Shown: piece after piece, positions 1 through 8,486 of the stretch
Position numbering within the stretch: position 1 is the first letter of the stretch
How the letters are laid out: each line of letters opens with the position of its first letter
Source of the DNA: Pseudomonas sp. MIACH
Lineage (GTDB): Bacteria; Pseudomonadota; Gammaproteobacteria; Pseudomonadales; Pseudomonadaceae
Direction of reading: 5' to 3'
Assembly: GCF_001269925.1 (NCBI RefSeq)
Contig: NZ_LHVO01000045.1
Span: forward strand, 62,001 to 126,000
DNA: 64,000 nucleotides
Position numbers and translations under genes: made by a program
The notes under the pieces: model-generated
What the model was told of the DNA's origin: nothing
The model's input: the letters and a program-made list of their open reading frames with translations, nothing else
Database searches by the model: none

Positions 1-736
1 CGAGCATCAGCATCTCGCCGTGGGCCATGTTGATCACACCGAGCAGGCCGAAGGTGATCGCCAGGCCCAGGGCCGCCAGCAGCAGGATCGAGCCCAGGGA
101 CATGCCGCTGAAGGCCTGGCCGAGGATCTCGCCCAGCATCAGTTTGCGTTTGACCTGGGCCAGGCTGGTCTCGGCGGCGGTGTGCACGGCGGCGTCGGTT
201 TCCACACCGGGCGCCAGCAGCGCTTCGAGGCGGGTGCGGGCCAGCGGGTCGCCGGTACTGCCAAGCAGGCGTACCGCAGCCAGGCGCACGGCCGGGTCGG
301 TGTCTACCAGTTGCAGGTTGGCCAGCGCCAGGCTGAGGGCGGTGTGCACGTCCTCGTTGGTCTCGGCGGCGACCTGCTGGTCGAGGAATTTGAGTTGCGC
401 AGGTTGCGCGCTTTTTTGCAGGGTGCGTGCCGCAGCCAGGCGCACCTTGGGGTCGGCGGCGAGCAGTTGCTGGCTGGCTTGCACGTTATCGATCAGGCCG
501 CGCAGGCGGTTGTTCAGGCGCACGGTCTTGGTCTCGCCGTTGAGCGTGAGCTGACCTTGTTGCAGGGCGTCCACCAACTCGATGCGCGCCGGGTCGGGCT
601 GGGCGGCCCAGTCCTGGAGCAGCTTGGCTTGTTGCGTCGGGTTGGCAGCCAGGAAGTCTTCGGCGTCACCGGCATGTGCCGCCAAAGGCAGCAACAGCAG
701 CAATGCCAGGAAATAGCGATTGAGGGCAGCGGGCAT
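1..736 (-). CDS. urtB: Urea ABC transporter permease UrtB, N-terminal part (runs off the window)
   Basis: Inner-membrane permease of the high-affinity urea ABC transporter. About 245 codons are visible, starting from the ATG at 736; the C-terminal part lies beyond position 1. The protein opens with a signal-like hydrophobic stretch (ALNRYFLALLLLLPLAAHA). A long periplasmic-type extension of about 190 residues follows, with HEAT-like helical text (DPAVRLAAVRLLGSTGD), and then the first permease helix and the motif GVINMAHGEML typical of the LivH/UrtB family. This long N-terminal extension is normal for proteobacterial UrtB. It lies just downstream of urtA on the same strand, separated by a REPIN-like repeat, and urtC, urtD and urtE are expected further out. 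The identification is firm; only the partial length limits it. Confidence 0.93.
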   Translation of the reverse strand, partial: MPAALNRYFLALLLLLPLAAHAGDAEDFLAANPTQQAKLLQDWAAQPDPARIELVDALQQGQLTLNGETKTVRLNNRLRGLIDNVQASQQLLAADPKVRLAAARTLQKSAQPAQLKFLDQQVAAETNEDVHTALSLALANLQLVDTDPAVRLAAVRLLGSTGDPLARTRLEALLAPGVETDAAVHTAAETSLAQVKRKLMLGEILGQAFSGMSLGSILLLAALGLAITFGLLGVINMAHGEMLML

Positions 737-765
737 AAACAAATGTCCTAGTCATGCGCGGACAG

Positions 766-854
766 TGTGGGAGGGGGCTTGCCCCCGATAGCAGTGGGTC
801 AGTGACAAGTGCATTGCCTGACACGCCGCTATCGGGGGCAAGCCCCCTCCCACA
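766..854. repeat. REPIN-like inverted repeat pair (GGGAGGGGGCTTGCCCCC family)
   Basis: Two 27-base arms, at 766-792 and 828-854, are near-perfect reverse complements. Each is itself a small palindrome with core GGGGGCTTGCCCCC followed by GATAGC. A 35-base spacer separates them. The structure matches the REP doublets (REPINs) known from P. fluorescens. The same arm sequence recurs at 9916, 21626 and 31392. It sits between urtA and urtB, so a transcript would fold into a strong hairpin that could lower urtB relative to urtA expression; that effect is inference. Confidence 0.88.
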
Positions 855-873
855 GTTGACCTGTGGTCGGGCT

Positions 874-2139
874 TTAGTTGCTCTTCACCGCGTAGTCCGG
901 CTTCTTGTCATTGCCCGGAATGTACGGGCTCCACGGCTGCGCCCGGATCGGCTCCTGGGTCTGCCACACCACCGAGAACTGCCCATCGGATTGGATCTCG
1001 CCGATCATCACCGGCTTGTGCAGGTGGTGGTTGGTCTTGTCCATGGTCAGGGTGAAGCCCGACGGCGCGGCGAAGGTCTGGCCGGCCAGCGCTTCACGAA
1101 CTTTGTCGACGTCGGTGGACTTGGCTTTCTCCGCCGCCTGCGCCCACATGTGGATGCCCACGTAGGTGGCTTCCATCGGGTCGTTGGTCACGGCTTTGTC
1201 CGCGCCCGGCAGGTTGTGTTTCTTGGCATAGGCTTTCCAATCGGCGACGAACTTGGTGTTCACCGGGTTCTCCACCGACTGGAAGTAGTTCCAGGCCGCC
1301 AGGTTGCCCACCAGTGGCTTGGTGTCGATGCCGCGCAGTTCTTCTTCGCCCACGGAGAAGGCCACGACCGGTACGTCGGTAGCCTTCAAACCCTGGTTGG
1401 CCAGCTCCTTGTAGAACGGCACGTTGGAGTCGCCGTTCACGGTGGAAATCACCGCTGTCTTGCCGCCCGCGGAGAACTTCTTGATGTTGGCAACGATGGT
1501 CTGGTAATCGGCGTGGCCGAATGGGGTGTAGACCTCTTCGATATCTTTATCCGCTACGCCTTTGGAGTGCAGGAACGAGCGCAGGATCTTGTTGGTGGTG
1601 CGCGGGTACACGTAGTCGGTGCCGAGCAGGAAGAAACGCTTGGCGCTGCCGCCTTCTTCGCTCATGAGGTATTCCACTGCCGGGATCGCCTGCTGGTTCG
1701 GCGCCGCACCGGTGTAGAACACGTTCGGCGACATCTCTTCACCCTCGTATTGCACCGGGTAGAACAGCAGGCCGTTGAGTTCTTCGAACACCGGCAATAC
1801 CGATTTGCGCGACACCGAGGTCCAGCAGCCAAACACCACGGCGACCTTGTCCTGGGTCAGCAACTGCCGGCCCTTTTCCGCGAACAGCGGCCAGTTCGAT
1901 GCGGGGTCGACGACCACCGGTTCAAGCATCTTGCCGTTCACCCCACCCTTGGCATTGATTTCGTCGATGGTCATCAGCGCCATGTCCTTGAGGGACGTTT
2001 CGGAGATGGCCATGGTCCCGGACAGCGAGTGCAGGATGCCGACCTTGATGGTCTCTGCGGCCTGCACGGTCCAGGTCAGGCCCATGGCGACAATGGAGGC
2101 TGACAGGGTGAAAGCCTTGATCAAGCTGCGACGCTTCAT
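874..2139 (-). CDS. urtA: Urea ABC transporter substrate-binding protein UrtA
   Basis: Periplasmic urea-binding protein that feeds the UrtBCDE transporter. The protein has 421 residues, the usual UrtA length. A twin-arginine-like or Sec signal region is present (MKRRSLIKAFTLSASIVAMG ending near VQAAE). The mature protein starts with IKVGILHSLSGTMAISE, the hallmark of the Leu/Ile/Val-type peptide/amide-binding fold. The frame stays open upstream to 2226, but the ATG at 2139 is chosen because GGAG precedes it at proper spacing and the signal peptide begins there. It is the first gene of the urt operon. A sigma-54 promoter match about 60 bases upstream suggests nitrogen control by NtrC. Confidence 0.96.
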   Translation of the reverse strand: MKRRSLIKAFTLSASIVAMGLTWTVQAAETIKVGILHSLSGTMAISETSLKDMALMTIDEINAKGGVNGKMLEPVVVDPASNWPLFAEKGRQLLTQDKVAVVFGCWTSVSRKSVLPVFEELNGLLFYPVQYEGEEMSPNVFYTGAAPNQQAIPAVEYLMSEEGGSAKRFFLLGTDYVYPRTTNKILRSFLHSKGVADKDIEEVYTPFGHADYQTIVANIKKFSAGGKTAVISTVNGDSNVPFYKELANQGLKATDVPVVAFSVGEEELRGIDTKPLVGNLAAWNYFQSVENPVNTKFVADWKAYAKKHNLPGADKAVTNDPMEATYVGIHMWAQAAEKAKSTDVDKVREALAGQTFAAPSGFTLTMDKTNHHLHKPVMIGEIQSDGQFSVVWQTQEPIRAQPWSPYIPGNDKKPDYAVKSN

Positions 2140-2199
2140 GGTGCGATCTCCAGAACTCAACATTTTTATGGGCGTAGGTACGGCGGTTACTGGAGCGTT

Positions 2200-2215
2200 T
2201 GCAAAGGCTGTGCCT
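2200..2215 (-). promoter_or_regulatory. Candidate sigma-54 (RpoN) promoter of urtA
   Basis: The minus strand reads AGGCACAGCCTTTGCA from 2215 to 2200. This matches the RpoN consensus TGGCAC-N5-TTGC at all but one base, with GG (2214-2213) and GC (2202-2201) separated by exactly 10 bases. The predicted transcript start is near 2189, about 50 bases before the urtA ATG. Nitrogen-limited expression of urea transporters from RpoN promoters is known, which fits. The motif is seen directly; its use is inferred. Confidence 0.72.
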
Positions 2216-2221
2216 AGTGCC

Positions 2222-2304
2222 TGCACCGCGCTGTTGCGCGGGCAATCGACTGGACCGGCAAGTCGCGCTGCACCAAGTGAGGGCCTGGTTTGTGTGTTGG
2301 TGCG
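2222..2304. promoter_or_regulatory. Possible NtrC-type dyads upstream of the urtA sigma-54 promoter
   Basis: Two imperfect dyads resemble the NtrC consensus TGCACC-N5-GGTGCA. TGCACCGCGCTGTTGCG lies at 2222-2238. Half-sites TGCACCA (2269-2275) and TTGGTGC (2297-2303) are in inverted orientation but spaced wider than a normal site. They lie roughly 35-115 bases upstream of the predicted urtA start, where enhancer sites for RpoN promoters usually fall. The second dyad is also close to the start of the DUF4329-like gene. The matches are weak, so this is only a candidate. Confidence 0.3.
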
Positions 2305-2435
2305 CGGCGCGCGCCCGAACGGGGCAGTGCGTGTGACCCGCTGGATAACTATTTAGCGCCCTCGCGTTCGCGCCAACGGTGAACATCGTCGCGACCCTGG
2401 CCAGCGTCTGGTCAGGGCAAATTTGAGGGGATGTC

Positions 2436-5400
2436 ATGGAACGACCTAAACGCGGTTGGCTCGGCGGTGGCTTGAAGTCGGATGCGGTACTGCCGCCAGT
2501 GGGACCGGCCTTTGTCACCATGGATGATGCGGCTCGTTATGCCCATCAACAGATCGGCAGCCGGCGCGATATGGAGTATGGCGGGGTGATCCTGGAGAGC
2601 CTGGCGGACGGCTACTTCTATGCCACCGAGCCGATAGCGGGCGAGCGCAACAGCTTCGATCACTGGAAGGTGCTGAAAGTCGACAGCAATGGCCAGTACC
2701 TGCACCCACCAGGCTATCGGTGCGTGGCCGACTACCACTCTCACCCCGATATGTTCGATGAGTTTAAAGTCAATAACCCGGAGTTTTCCGAGCGTCAGGT
2801 CAGAGGGCTGAATGGCTTTTTTTCGGATATTGACCTGACCATCAATATTCTGGAGCGAGGTTTTTTTTCGGCCTCTTATCTGTCTGGCCCCGATGGCGGG
2901 TTGCTCAAGCATGTCACCACCGGTTCGGCTGAGGAGCAGCGTTTTGGTGTGTGGCTCGAGAAAAAGCTGCACTTCGGTCATGCGGATGGCCCGGCCGATA
3001 ACAGCCCGGAGAGCTTCTTCAAGAAGGCCGCCAGCGTCAGCCAGTTGTCCATCGTGGTTCCCAGTGCGTTGTGGGGCGGCTCGACAGGAACAGTGCCCAG
3101 GCAATGGCGGCCGTTTACAGCCTTTGTCTCGCGTACCTACGAGCTGCCGGCCTGCGGGCCCGTGTACGCCGGGCTTGATGCCCTGCTGGCCGTGTTGCAG
3201 CAAGGCGATCCACAGCGCGCCTTCATCCTCAAGGACGCCAACAAAGAAGACTATGTGCTGGTCGAGCCCCCGGCCGGTGGGCCGGTTCCGGTGTCCATCC
3301 AGCAACTGTTCCCGCGCACGCCGGATGGTAGCCGCGTGTCACACGAGCGCTTCCATTGGGTCGCTGTGTATCTGGGGCGGCCCCCGGTGCCCCTGCGTCT
3401 CGCGCCCAAGGAAGCGTGGCTGTACCGTAACTTTTTTAGCCCGCAGGAGTTGGCGACCCAGCTTTACCATGGATTCCAGTCCAGGGATTTGCTGGGGCCG
3501 GAGCGTCGGCTGTTTTTCTATCGCAACCTCAATGATGGGGCGTTGTTGCAATACAGGTGTGCGTTCTCGACTGCCGAGGCTGAACTGTTTCGCGTCGAGC
3601 CGGACGGTCAGGTGGTGGATAACCAGATTGATTCGGCGCTGCTCGCGGGTACGCTGCGCCCTCGGGACTTCGTCCTGCGCGTGGCGGCAGGCGGGGCTCT
3701 GTCGGTGATCCGGGCCGGCAAGATCTGGGACAAGCTCGGTCCGGTCAACCCACAGTGGCGAGCCATCTCGCGGGTTCCCAAGCCCGTATTGAGTCCGCCC
3801 TTTGTCACGGCCGATGATGCTGCGCGCTGGGCTCACAACCGGATCGGCGATCGACGCGACAAGGAGTATGGCGGTGCGGTGCTGCAACAAGGCGCGCGTT
3901 ATTTCGCCACGGAACCGGTGTCCGGTGAGTCGATTCAGTTTGATTTTCGCTCCATCATGGCCACCGATGAGCAGGACCACTTCATTGCACCGGCCGCCTT
4001 CAACTGCTACGCCTTTTACCACTCGCACCCGGCGGACTCTGAAGGTGAGCAGGGGTTGCTCACTCAGTTCACTCCCGATCAAGTGGCGATATTTATCAGT
4101 TTTTTCTCGTCGGCCGACCAGGCGTTTGTCATTGACAACCGCACGTTTGCCCCGGCCCATTACCTGTCGGGCCCGCAGGGCTCGTTGCTTAAGTACGTGA
4201 GCAGTGGTTCAACGACGGAACAGACGCTGCTCAAGCAACTGACCGGTGAGATGCAGATCCCGCCGATCACGGAGTTTGAAGGGACTATCTGGAATTTTGC
4301 CGATGCGGGCGACCTGCGGGTGGTGTTGCCCAACCGTGTCTGGGGCGGCGTTCGCGGTCGTGTCGCCAGAGGGTGGCGGGTCGGCGATCCGGTCGTCCCC
4401 AACGGTACCGTGCAGGAGCAGCCGTTCTTTACGCCGCAGGCCAACACGGGGCATGTCGCCGCGGTGATCGCCCTGAACCATATCAATGGCATGCCGGCGG
4501 GCGCTTACCAGGGGTTTGTACTCAAGCATCAGAACGCCCCGAGCTATATCGCTACCCTACCGGTTGCAGCAGGCACAACCCTGGCCAGTCTGTTCCCAGC
4601 CCGTGCCAACGGTCAGGCAAAACTGCCCTCAAATTATCGCCTGGTTGGCATTTACCGTAACGTGTTCGCCGCCGAGCTGAGTCCGTTACCGGCCAATGAA
4701 ACCTGGCTGTACAAGCGGTTTGCCCCACCTGCGGTTTGGGTGGAGGCCATGGCCCAGGCCCTCGCTACCTCCAGGTTGCAGATCGCCGAGTTGGGGCTCA
4801 AGTTGTATCTGCAAACCCCTGACCGGGCGCTGCTGCAGTGGCAGGTGCCGAGTGCGGACGCTGCCAACGAACTGTTTACCGTGGCCGGCCAGACGGTGAC
4901 CGACAAAGGCAACCAGGCGGCACTGCTCGACGGCACGTTGTCGTCCCTGGAGTTCGTGCACCGGGTGATCCGTGCGGGCGAGTTGGACGTCATTCAGCAG
5001 GGCGATTTATGGAACGTACTGGGGCCGATGCATGACGGCGAGCGTCTGCCGCTGGGTTCGGGTACCACGTTGCTGAGTGCGGCATTCCTGACGGCGGATG
5101 ATGCCGCGCGCCATGCCCACGAGAAGATCGGCTTTCGCCGAGGGACGGCCTTTGGTGGGTACATTCTCAAAAGGCCAGACGGGCGATTTGTGTTCACCGA
5201 ACCTGTGACCATTCATGGCGGCGGCTTTTCCTCAGACCTGCTGCTCCCGAGACCGGGCGGTGGTTTGCTGGTGCCACCGGTGGGCCATGAGATTCATGCG
5301 CGCTACGCTTCCCATGGGGCGGTGTCCTTGAGTGACCTGGCCCGCCAGCGGCGCCTTGACTGGACCCTTGCGGACCTTGAGGTCAATGCCACGATGTTCT

Positions 5401-8351
5401 CGGATGTGGAGATCCGGGCGGTGATTGAATCCCGCCTGCCGGCCTACCTGAGCGGTTCGCCGAACAACCTGATCGGCTACACCCCCAGCGGCTCAGCCAA
5501 TGAGTTGCTGGTGCTGAGCAACACCACCCGCGAGCCCGGCCAGCATGGTTATTTCGAGCGCCTGGAAACCGGCAAGCTCAAGCCGGTTGACATCGTTAGC
5601 CGCCTGGCGGATGCGGGCAATCTGCAAGTGCTGGTCAGGAGCCTGTTGTGGGGGCCGCGCGGCAGGGTCTACAGCGACTGGACGCCCAACTTCGAGTATG
5701 CCCAGGTCGATCTGCAAACCCCGGCGTTTGGGGCGATCTTCAGTAGCCAGGACGCAGCGGCACTCAATGCTCACGTGCGCTGGTACGGCAGGAACCTGGA
5801 TGCGCAGGCAGCGACGGCCTACATTCTCAAGCACCCTGAACACGAAGAATATGTGGTCAGCGAGCTGTTGCCGATCAAGCCGCCCGGGCGTTGGCTGAGC
5901 GACTCCTCCAGGGGCGCCGGGTATCTGGCCGGTGGCGATTTCGCCAAGGGGTTTGTACTCAAGGGCCTGCTGTATTCACAGCAATGGCTACCCGTGGGGC
6001 TGCCGACTTCCGAGGCCTGGCTGACCCAGTTCTTTGTCACCCCCGAGTTGTTGTTGCGTGCCGAAGAAGATGCCCGGTATTTGCCGCGATCTTCTTCGGG
6101 CCCCGACGTGTTGCCGGTGTATGTGTCGACCCTCGATGGCGCCTTGTTGCGTTATCAACCCCAGGCCTCTTCATTGCTCACGTCGGTCAACAATGGAGAC
6201 GATGTGACGATCCAGGGCATGAACCTGCGTAGCGGCACCCTGGATATCCGCCGGTATGTCACGCTGATCGCCAAGGCCGGTGACCTGCGGGTGTTGTACA
6301 GCAGCCAGTGCTGGGATCGACGAGGGCCGGTAAGCAAAAACAACTCGACGTGGCACCCCTACGAGCATTTTATCCGGCGTTGCCTGGGGCCGGTTTTCCA
6401 GGAGCAGGATGACGCGGTGCGCCATGTCTGCTCACGCCTGGATAATCACGATAATGGGTTGCTGGGAGGCGTGGTGCTCAAACGCCCGGACGGCCTGTTC
6501 GTGGCCACCGAACCGCTGAAGGTGCCGCGCGAAGACTTCGATCCCAAGTGGATTTTTCCCGATGAGGTAATCCCCACAGGAGGTTTTCCAGCCGGTCATA
6601 CGATTGTCGCGCGTTACCGCACCAGCCCCGTGCGTGAGTTGCCGTTTGCCCTGGAGGTCACGCAAAAGAACGTCTACCGCAATATGCTTTCCACCCGAGT
6701 GATCAGTGCATCGCTGCAGTCGCCAGACACGCACCTGACCCGTGAGTATCTGTTAGGCACTGACGGCTGTGTGCTGAGTTATACCCGTAGCCACACAGCC
6801 CTCGAGGGGGCGCTGAAAAAAGCCCTGCTGCCATTGCACCCGCAACGTGCAGACTTGTTGGACAACCTTATCGAGCGCCAGATGCGCGAGGGCACGCTGA
6901 CCCCGGTCGAATTCGTCACCCGGGTGGGCGAGGCCGGTGTATTGCGGGTGGTAACGGGAAGCAAGGTGTGGGGGCCGCCACGCCGGATCACCACGCCCTT
7001 TACTGCCAACGCCGATGTGCCTGAGCCGTTATGGATCAGGAACTCCCTGTCCGACCCACCGTTCAGCCCGCTCTTCACCCAGGAAGAGGACGCGGTACGC
7101 TATGCCCACGAGCACTGCCGGCACGGCGAGAACGTGCAGTTCGGCTACGTCTTCAAGTCGCACAAGTTGGGGCTTTATATGGTCAGCCTGCCGCTGGTGC
7201 GTGAGAGCTATCGCGACTATGGCCAGGTGTTCCCCCAGGGCCTGCTGCCCCAGGGGTATGCCCTGGAAGGTCTCTACCTCTGCGCTACCAGTGAGTTGCT
7301 GACGCCGGTGGAGGACCCGTTGCACCAGGCATTCTTCCTGCCCACGGATTTTGATACGGGTCTGCGCTTTTGCCTTCACGCGCTCAAGGACAAGAAACTC
7401 AGGTTTTACCTGTCGTGCCCGGACGGCGGGCTGCTCAGGTATCAGTACCTCAGCACCGATGAGCAACTGGACACTCTCGGCACCTTGCAGACATTGCGCC
7501 AGCAGTTGCTGCAGGGTGAAACCCGTATGCTCGACTATGTGCGCAGCCTGGTTGCCAAGGGCAATCTGGACGTGTTGATCGAGGGCCGGGTCTGGTCTGG
7601 AACGACGCGGGTTTCCGCCGATTGGCAACCAGGCAGGGGACAGGGTTTCTATGAACTCTGGCAGGCCTGCAGTCCGCTGTTTTCCCATCCCGACGATGCG
7701 GCCCGAGGTTTGCAGCGCGCTCTTGCGCCGTATCGGGGCCAGGAGTATCTGGCTGCGGTGCTGAGCAATAGCACGCGCATCTCGTTTGTCGCCACGTTGC
7801 CGCAGGTAGCCGGTTTCGGTCTGGCGCAGCAACTGGCTCTTTTCTATACCGGGCACCATGGGCCAATACAGCCGCTGGTGCCGCCGGTTGGCCGCCCGGT
7901 GCCAGCACCGGTATTCCCGACGGGTTATCAAGTGGTCGCCGCCCAGCTTGTCTACAGTGCCATGCCAAGCACTCAAAGCAACGATCCCAATGAGCAGCGG
8001 CTGATAAACAACTTTGTCGGCCCGGCACTCCTCAGCTTGTTCATGCGTGCGTTACGTGCGTATGGGCGGCGAGGGGTAAGTGTTTACGTGTCGGTTCGCG
8101 AAGGGGCGCTACTCAAATACATTCCGAGTTATTCGCCGATGGAAGACGAAGTCATGGTGCGGGGTGTGGGGTCTCAGCCCAGTGATTTCCTGAAAAACCT
8201 GACCGGTAGCGGACAGCTTGTTGTACTGGATCGGGATGATTTCTGGAGGTACGAGGGGCGCCTGCTGGAAGCTCAGGTAGACCCACGCAGCTCAACCGAA
8301 GAAACCCAGATCGATGAAGCACTGGGGATGCGCGACCGGGATGAGTTGTAA
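2436..8351 (+). CDS. Giant multi-repeat DUF4329-like protein (function unknown; JAB/JAMM-like site in two repeats)
   Basis: This 1971-residue protein has no signal peptide and no obvious membrane helix. It consists of about nine diverged units of roughly 213 residues. Each begins with an [FV]xxxDDAAR-type segment, continues through a YLSGPDGGLLKY-like centre and ends with LxVLxxxxWGxxGxV. The unit start resembles the DUF4329 domain, known from large bacterial and polymorphic-toxin proteins. Repeats 1 and 3 carry EYGG (E47, E477) and HSHP (H101/H103, H529/H531), the layout of the JAB/JAMM metalloprotease and deubiquitinase fold. The expected SxxD is SERQ or TPDQ, so one metal ligand looks replaced. 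Other repeats lose the histidines. GAGGGG six bases before the ATG is a strong ribosome site. The gene stands alone, divergent from urtA. Activity and substrate are unknown. Confidence 0.85.
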   Translation: MERPKRGWLGGGLKSDAVLPPVGPAFVTMDDAARYAHQQIGSRRDMEYGGVILESLADGYFYATEPIAGERNSFDHWKVLKVDSNGQYLHPPGYRCVADYHSHPDMFDEFKVNNPEFSERQVRGLNGFFSDIDLTINILERGFFSASYLSGPDGGLLKHVTTGSAEEQRFGVWLEKKLHFGHADGPADNSPESFFKKAASVSQLSIVVPSALWGGSTGTVPRQWRPFTAFVSRTYELPACGPVYAGLDALLAVLQQGDPQRAFILKDANKEDYVLVEPPAGGPVPVSIQQLFPRTPDGSRVSHERFHWVAVYLGRPPVPLRLAPKEAWLYRNFFSPQELATQLYHGFQSRDLLGPERRLFFYRNLNDGALLQYRCAFSTAEAELFRVEPDGQVVDNQIDSALLAGTLRPRDFVLRVAAGGALSVIRAGKIWDKLGPVNPQWRAISRVPKPVLSPPFVTADDAARWAHNRIGDRRDKEYGGAVLQQGARYFATEPVSGESIQFDFRSIMATDEQDHFIAPAAFNCYAFYHSHPADSEGEQGLLTQFTPDQVAIFISFFSSADQAFVIDNRTFAPAHYLSGPQGSLLKYVSSGSTTEQTLLKQLTGEMQIPPITEFEGTIWNFADAGDLRVVLPNRVWGGVRGRVARGWRVGDPVVPNGTVQEQPFFTPQANTGHVAAVIALNHINGMPAGAYQGFVLKHQNAPSYIATLPVAAGTTLASLFPARANGQAKLPSNYRLVGIYRNVFAAELSPLPANETWLYKRFAPPAVWVEAMAQALATSRLQIAELGLKLYLQTPDRALLQWQVPSADAANELFTVAGQTVTDKGNQAALLDGTLSSLEFVHRVIRAGELDVIQQGDLWNVLGPMHDGERLPLGSGTTLLSAAFLTADDAARHAHEKIGFRRGTAFGGYILKRPDGRFVFTEPVTIHGGGFSSDLLLPRPGGGLLVPPVGHEIHARYASHGAVSLSDLARQRRLDWTLADLEVNATMFSDVEIRAVIESRLPAYLSGSPNNLIGYTPSGSANELLVLSNTTREPGQHGYFERLETGKLKPVDIVSRLADAGNLQVLVRSLLWGPRGRVYSDWTPNFEYAQVDLQTPAFGAIFSSQDAAALNAHVRWYGRNLDAQAATAYILKHPEHEEYVVSELLPIKPPGRWLSDSSRGAGYLAGGDFAKGFVLKGLLYSQQWLPVGLPTSEAWLTQFFVTPELLLRAEEDARYLPRSSSGPDVLPVYVSTLDGALLRYQPQASSLLTSVNNGDDVTIQGMNLRSGTLDIRRYVTLIAKAGDLRVLYSSQCWDRRGPVSKNNSTWHPYEHFIRRCLGPVFQEQDDAVRHVCSRLDNHDNGLLGGVVLKRPDGLFVATEPLKVPREDFDPKWIFPDEVIPTGGFPAGHTIVARYRTSPVRELPFALEVTQKNVYRNMLSTRVISASLQSPDTHLTREYLLGTDGCVLSYTRSHTALEGALKKALLPLHPQRADLLDNLIERQMREGTLTPVEFVTRVGEAGVLRVVTGSKVWGPPRRITTPFTANADVPEPLWIRNSLSDPPFSPLFTQEEDAVRYAHEHCRHGENVQFGYVFKSHKLGLYMVSLPLVRESYRDYGQVFPQGLLPQGYALEGLYLCATSELLTPVEDPLHQAFFLPTDFDTGLRFCLHALKDKKLRFYLSCPDGGLLRYQYLSTDEQLDTLGTLQTLRQQLLQGETRMLDYVRSLVAKGNLDVLIEGRVWSGTTRVSADWQPGRGQGFYELWQACSPLFSHPDDAARGLQRALAPYRGQEYLAAVLSNSTRISFVATLPQVAGFGLAQQLALFYTGHHGPIQPLVPPVGRPVPAPVFPTGYQVVAAQLVYSAMPSTQSNDPNEQRLINNFVGPALLSLFMRALRAYGRRGVSVYVSVREGALLKYIPSYSPMEDEVMVRGVGSQPSDFLKNLTGSGQLVVLDRDDFWRYEGRLLEAQVDPRSSTEETQIDEALGMRDRDEL
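2505..8310 (+). repeat. Nine tandem coding repeats of about 640 bp
   Basis: Repeat units within the giant gene begin near 2505, 3157, 3793, 4414, 5076, 5727, 6384, 7063 and 7668, judged by the recurring F-x-x-x-D-D-A-A-R segment. Each unit closes with a W-G/W-D motif followed by a G-R/P-V segment. The units are recognisable only at protein level; no long identical DNA stretches were noticed, so the array is old rather than a recent amplification. Odd-numbered units are the ones closest to the DUF4329 consensus. Confidence 0.75.
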
Positions 8352-8412
8352 GCCAGGGCCTTAGCGCCTGCGCATCAGGCCAATAAAAAACAACCCGCCA
8401 ATTCAAGGTGGT

Positions 8413-8474
8413 GCTCGCCGCTGGGTGCGGCGAGCTGAGGTCTGCAGGAAGTGTTACGTGTTAACGCTTCCTGC
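8413..8474. terminator. Two adjacent hairpins between convergent genes
   Basis: GCTCGCCGC (8413-8421) pairs perfectly with GCGGCGAGC (8427-8435) across a 5-base loop. A second hairpin pairs GCAGGAAGTGTTA (8444-8456) with TAACGCTTCCTGC (8462-8474), with one G-U pair. They lie between the stops of the convergent giant gene and the PepSY gene. Reading leftwards, a T-rich stretch follows near 8381-8392, some 20 bases past the first hairpin. They probably serve as a bidirectional transcription end, but neither hairpin has an adjacent U-tract. Confidence 0.45.
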
Positions 8475-8486
8475 GGCAGGGACGAA

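Noticed and set aside
754..2103. 449-codon plus-strand frame over urtA
   Set aside because: It is an antisense shadow of a well-identified gene and begins inside a REPIN region without a ribosome site.
2436..8351. Reading the giant protein as an Rhs/YD-repeat toxin, an adhesin or a non-ribosomal synthetase
   Set aside because: No YD repeats, no secretion signal, no carrier or adenylation motifs; the repeats are DUF4329-like.
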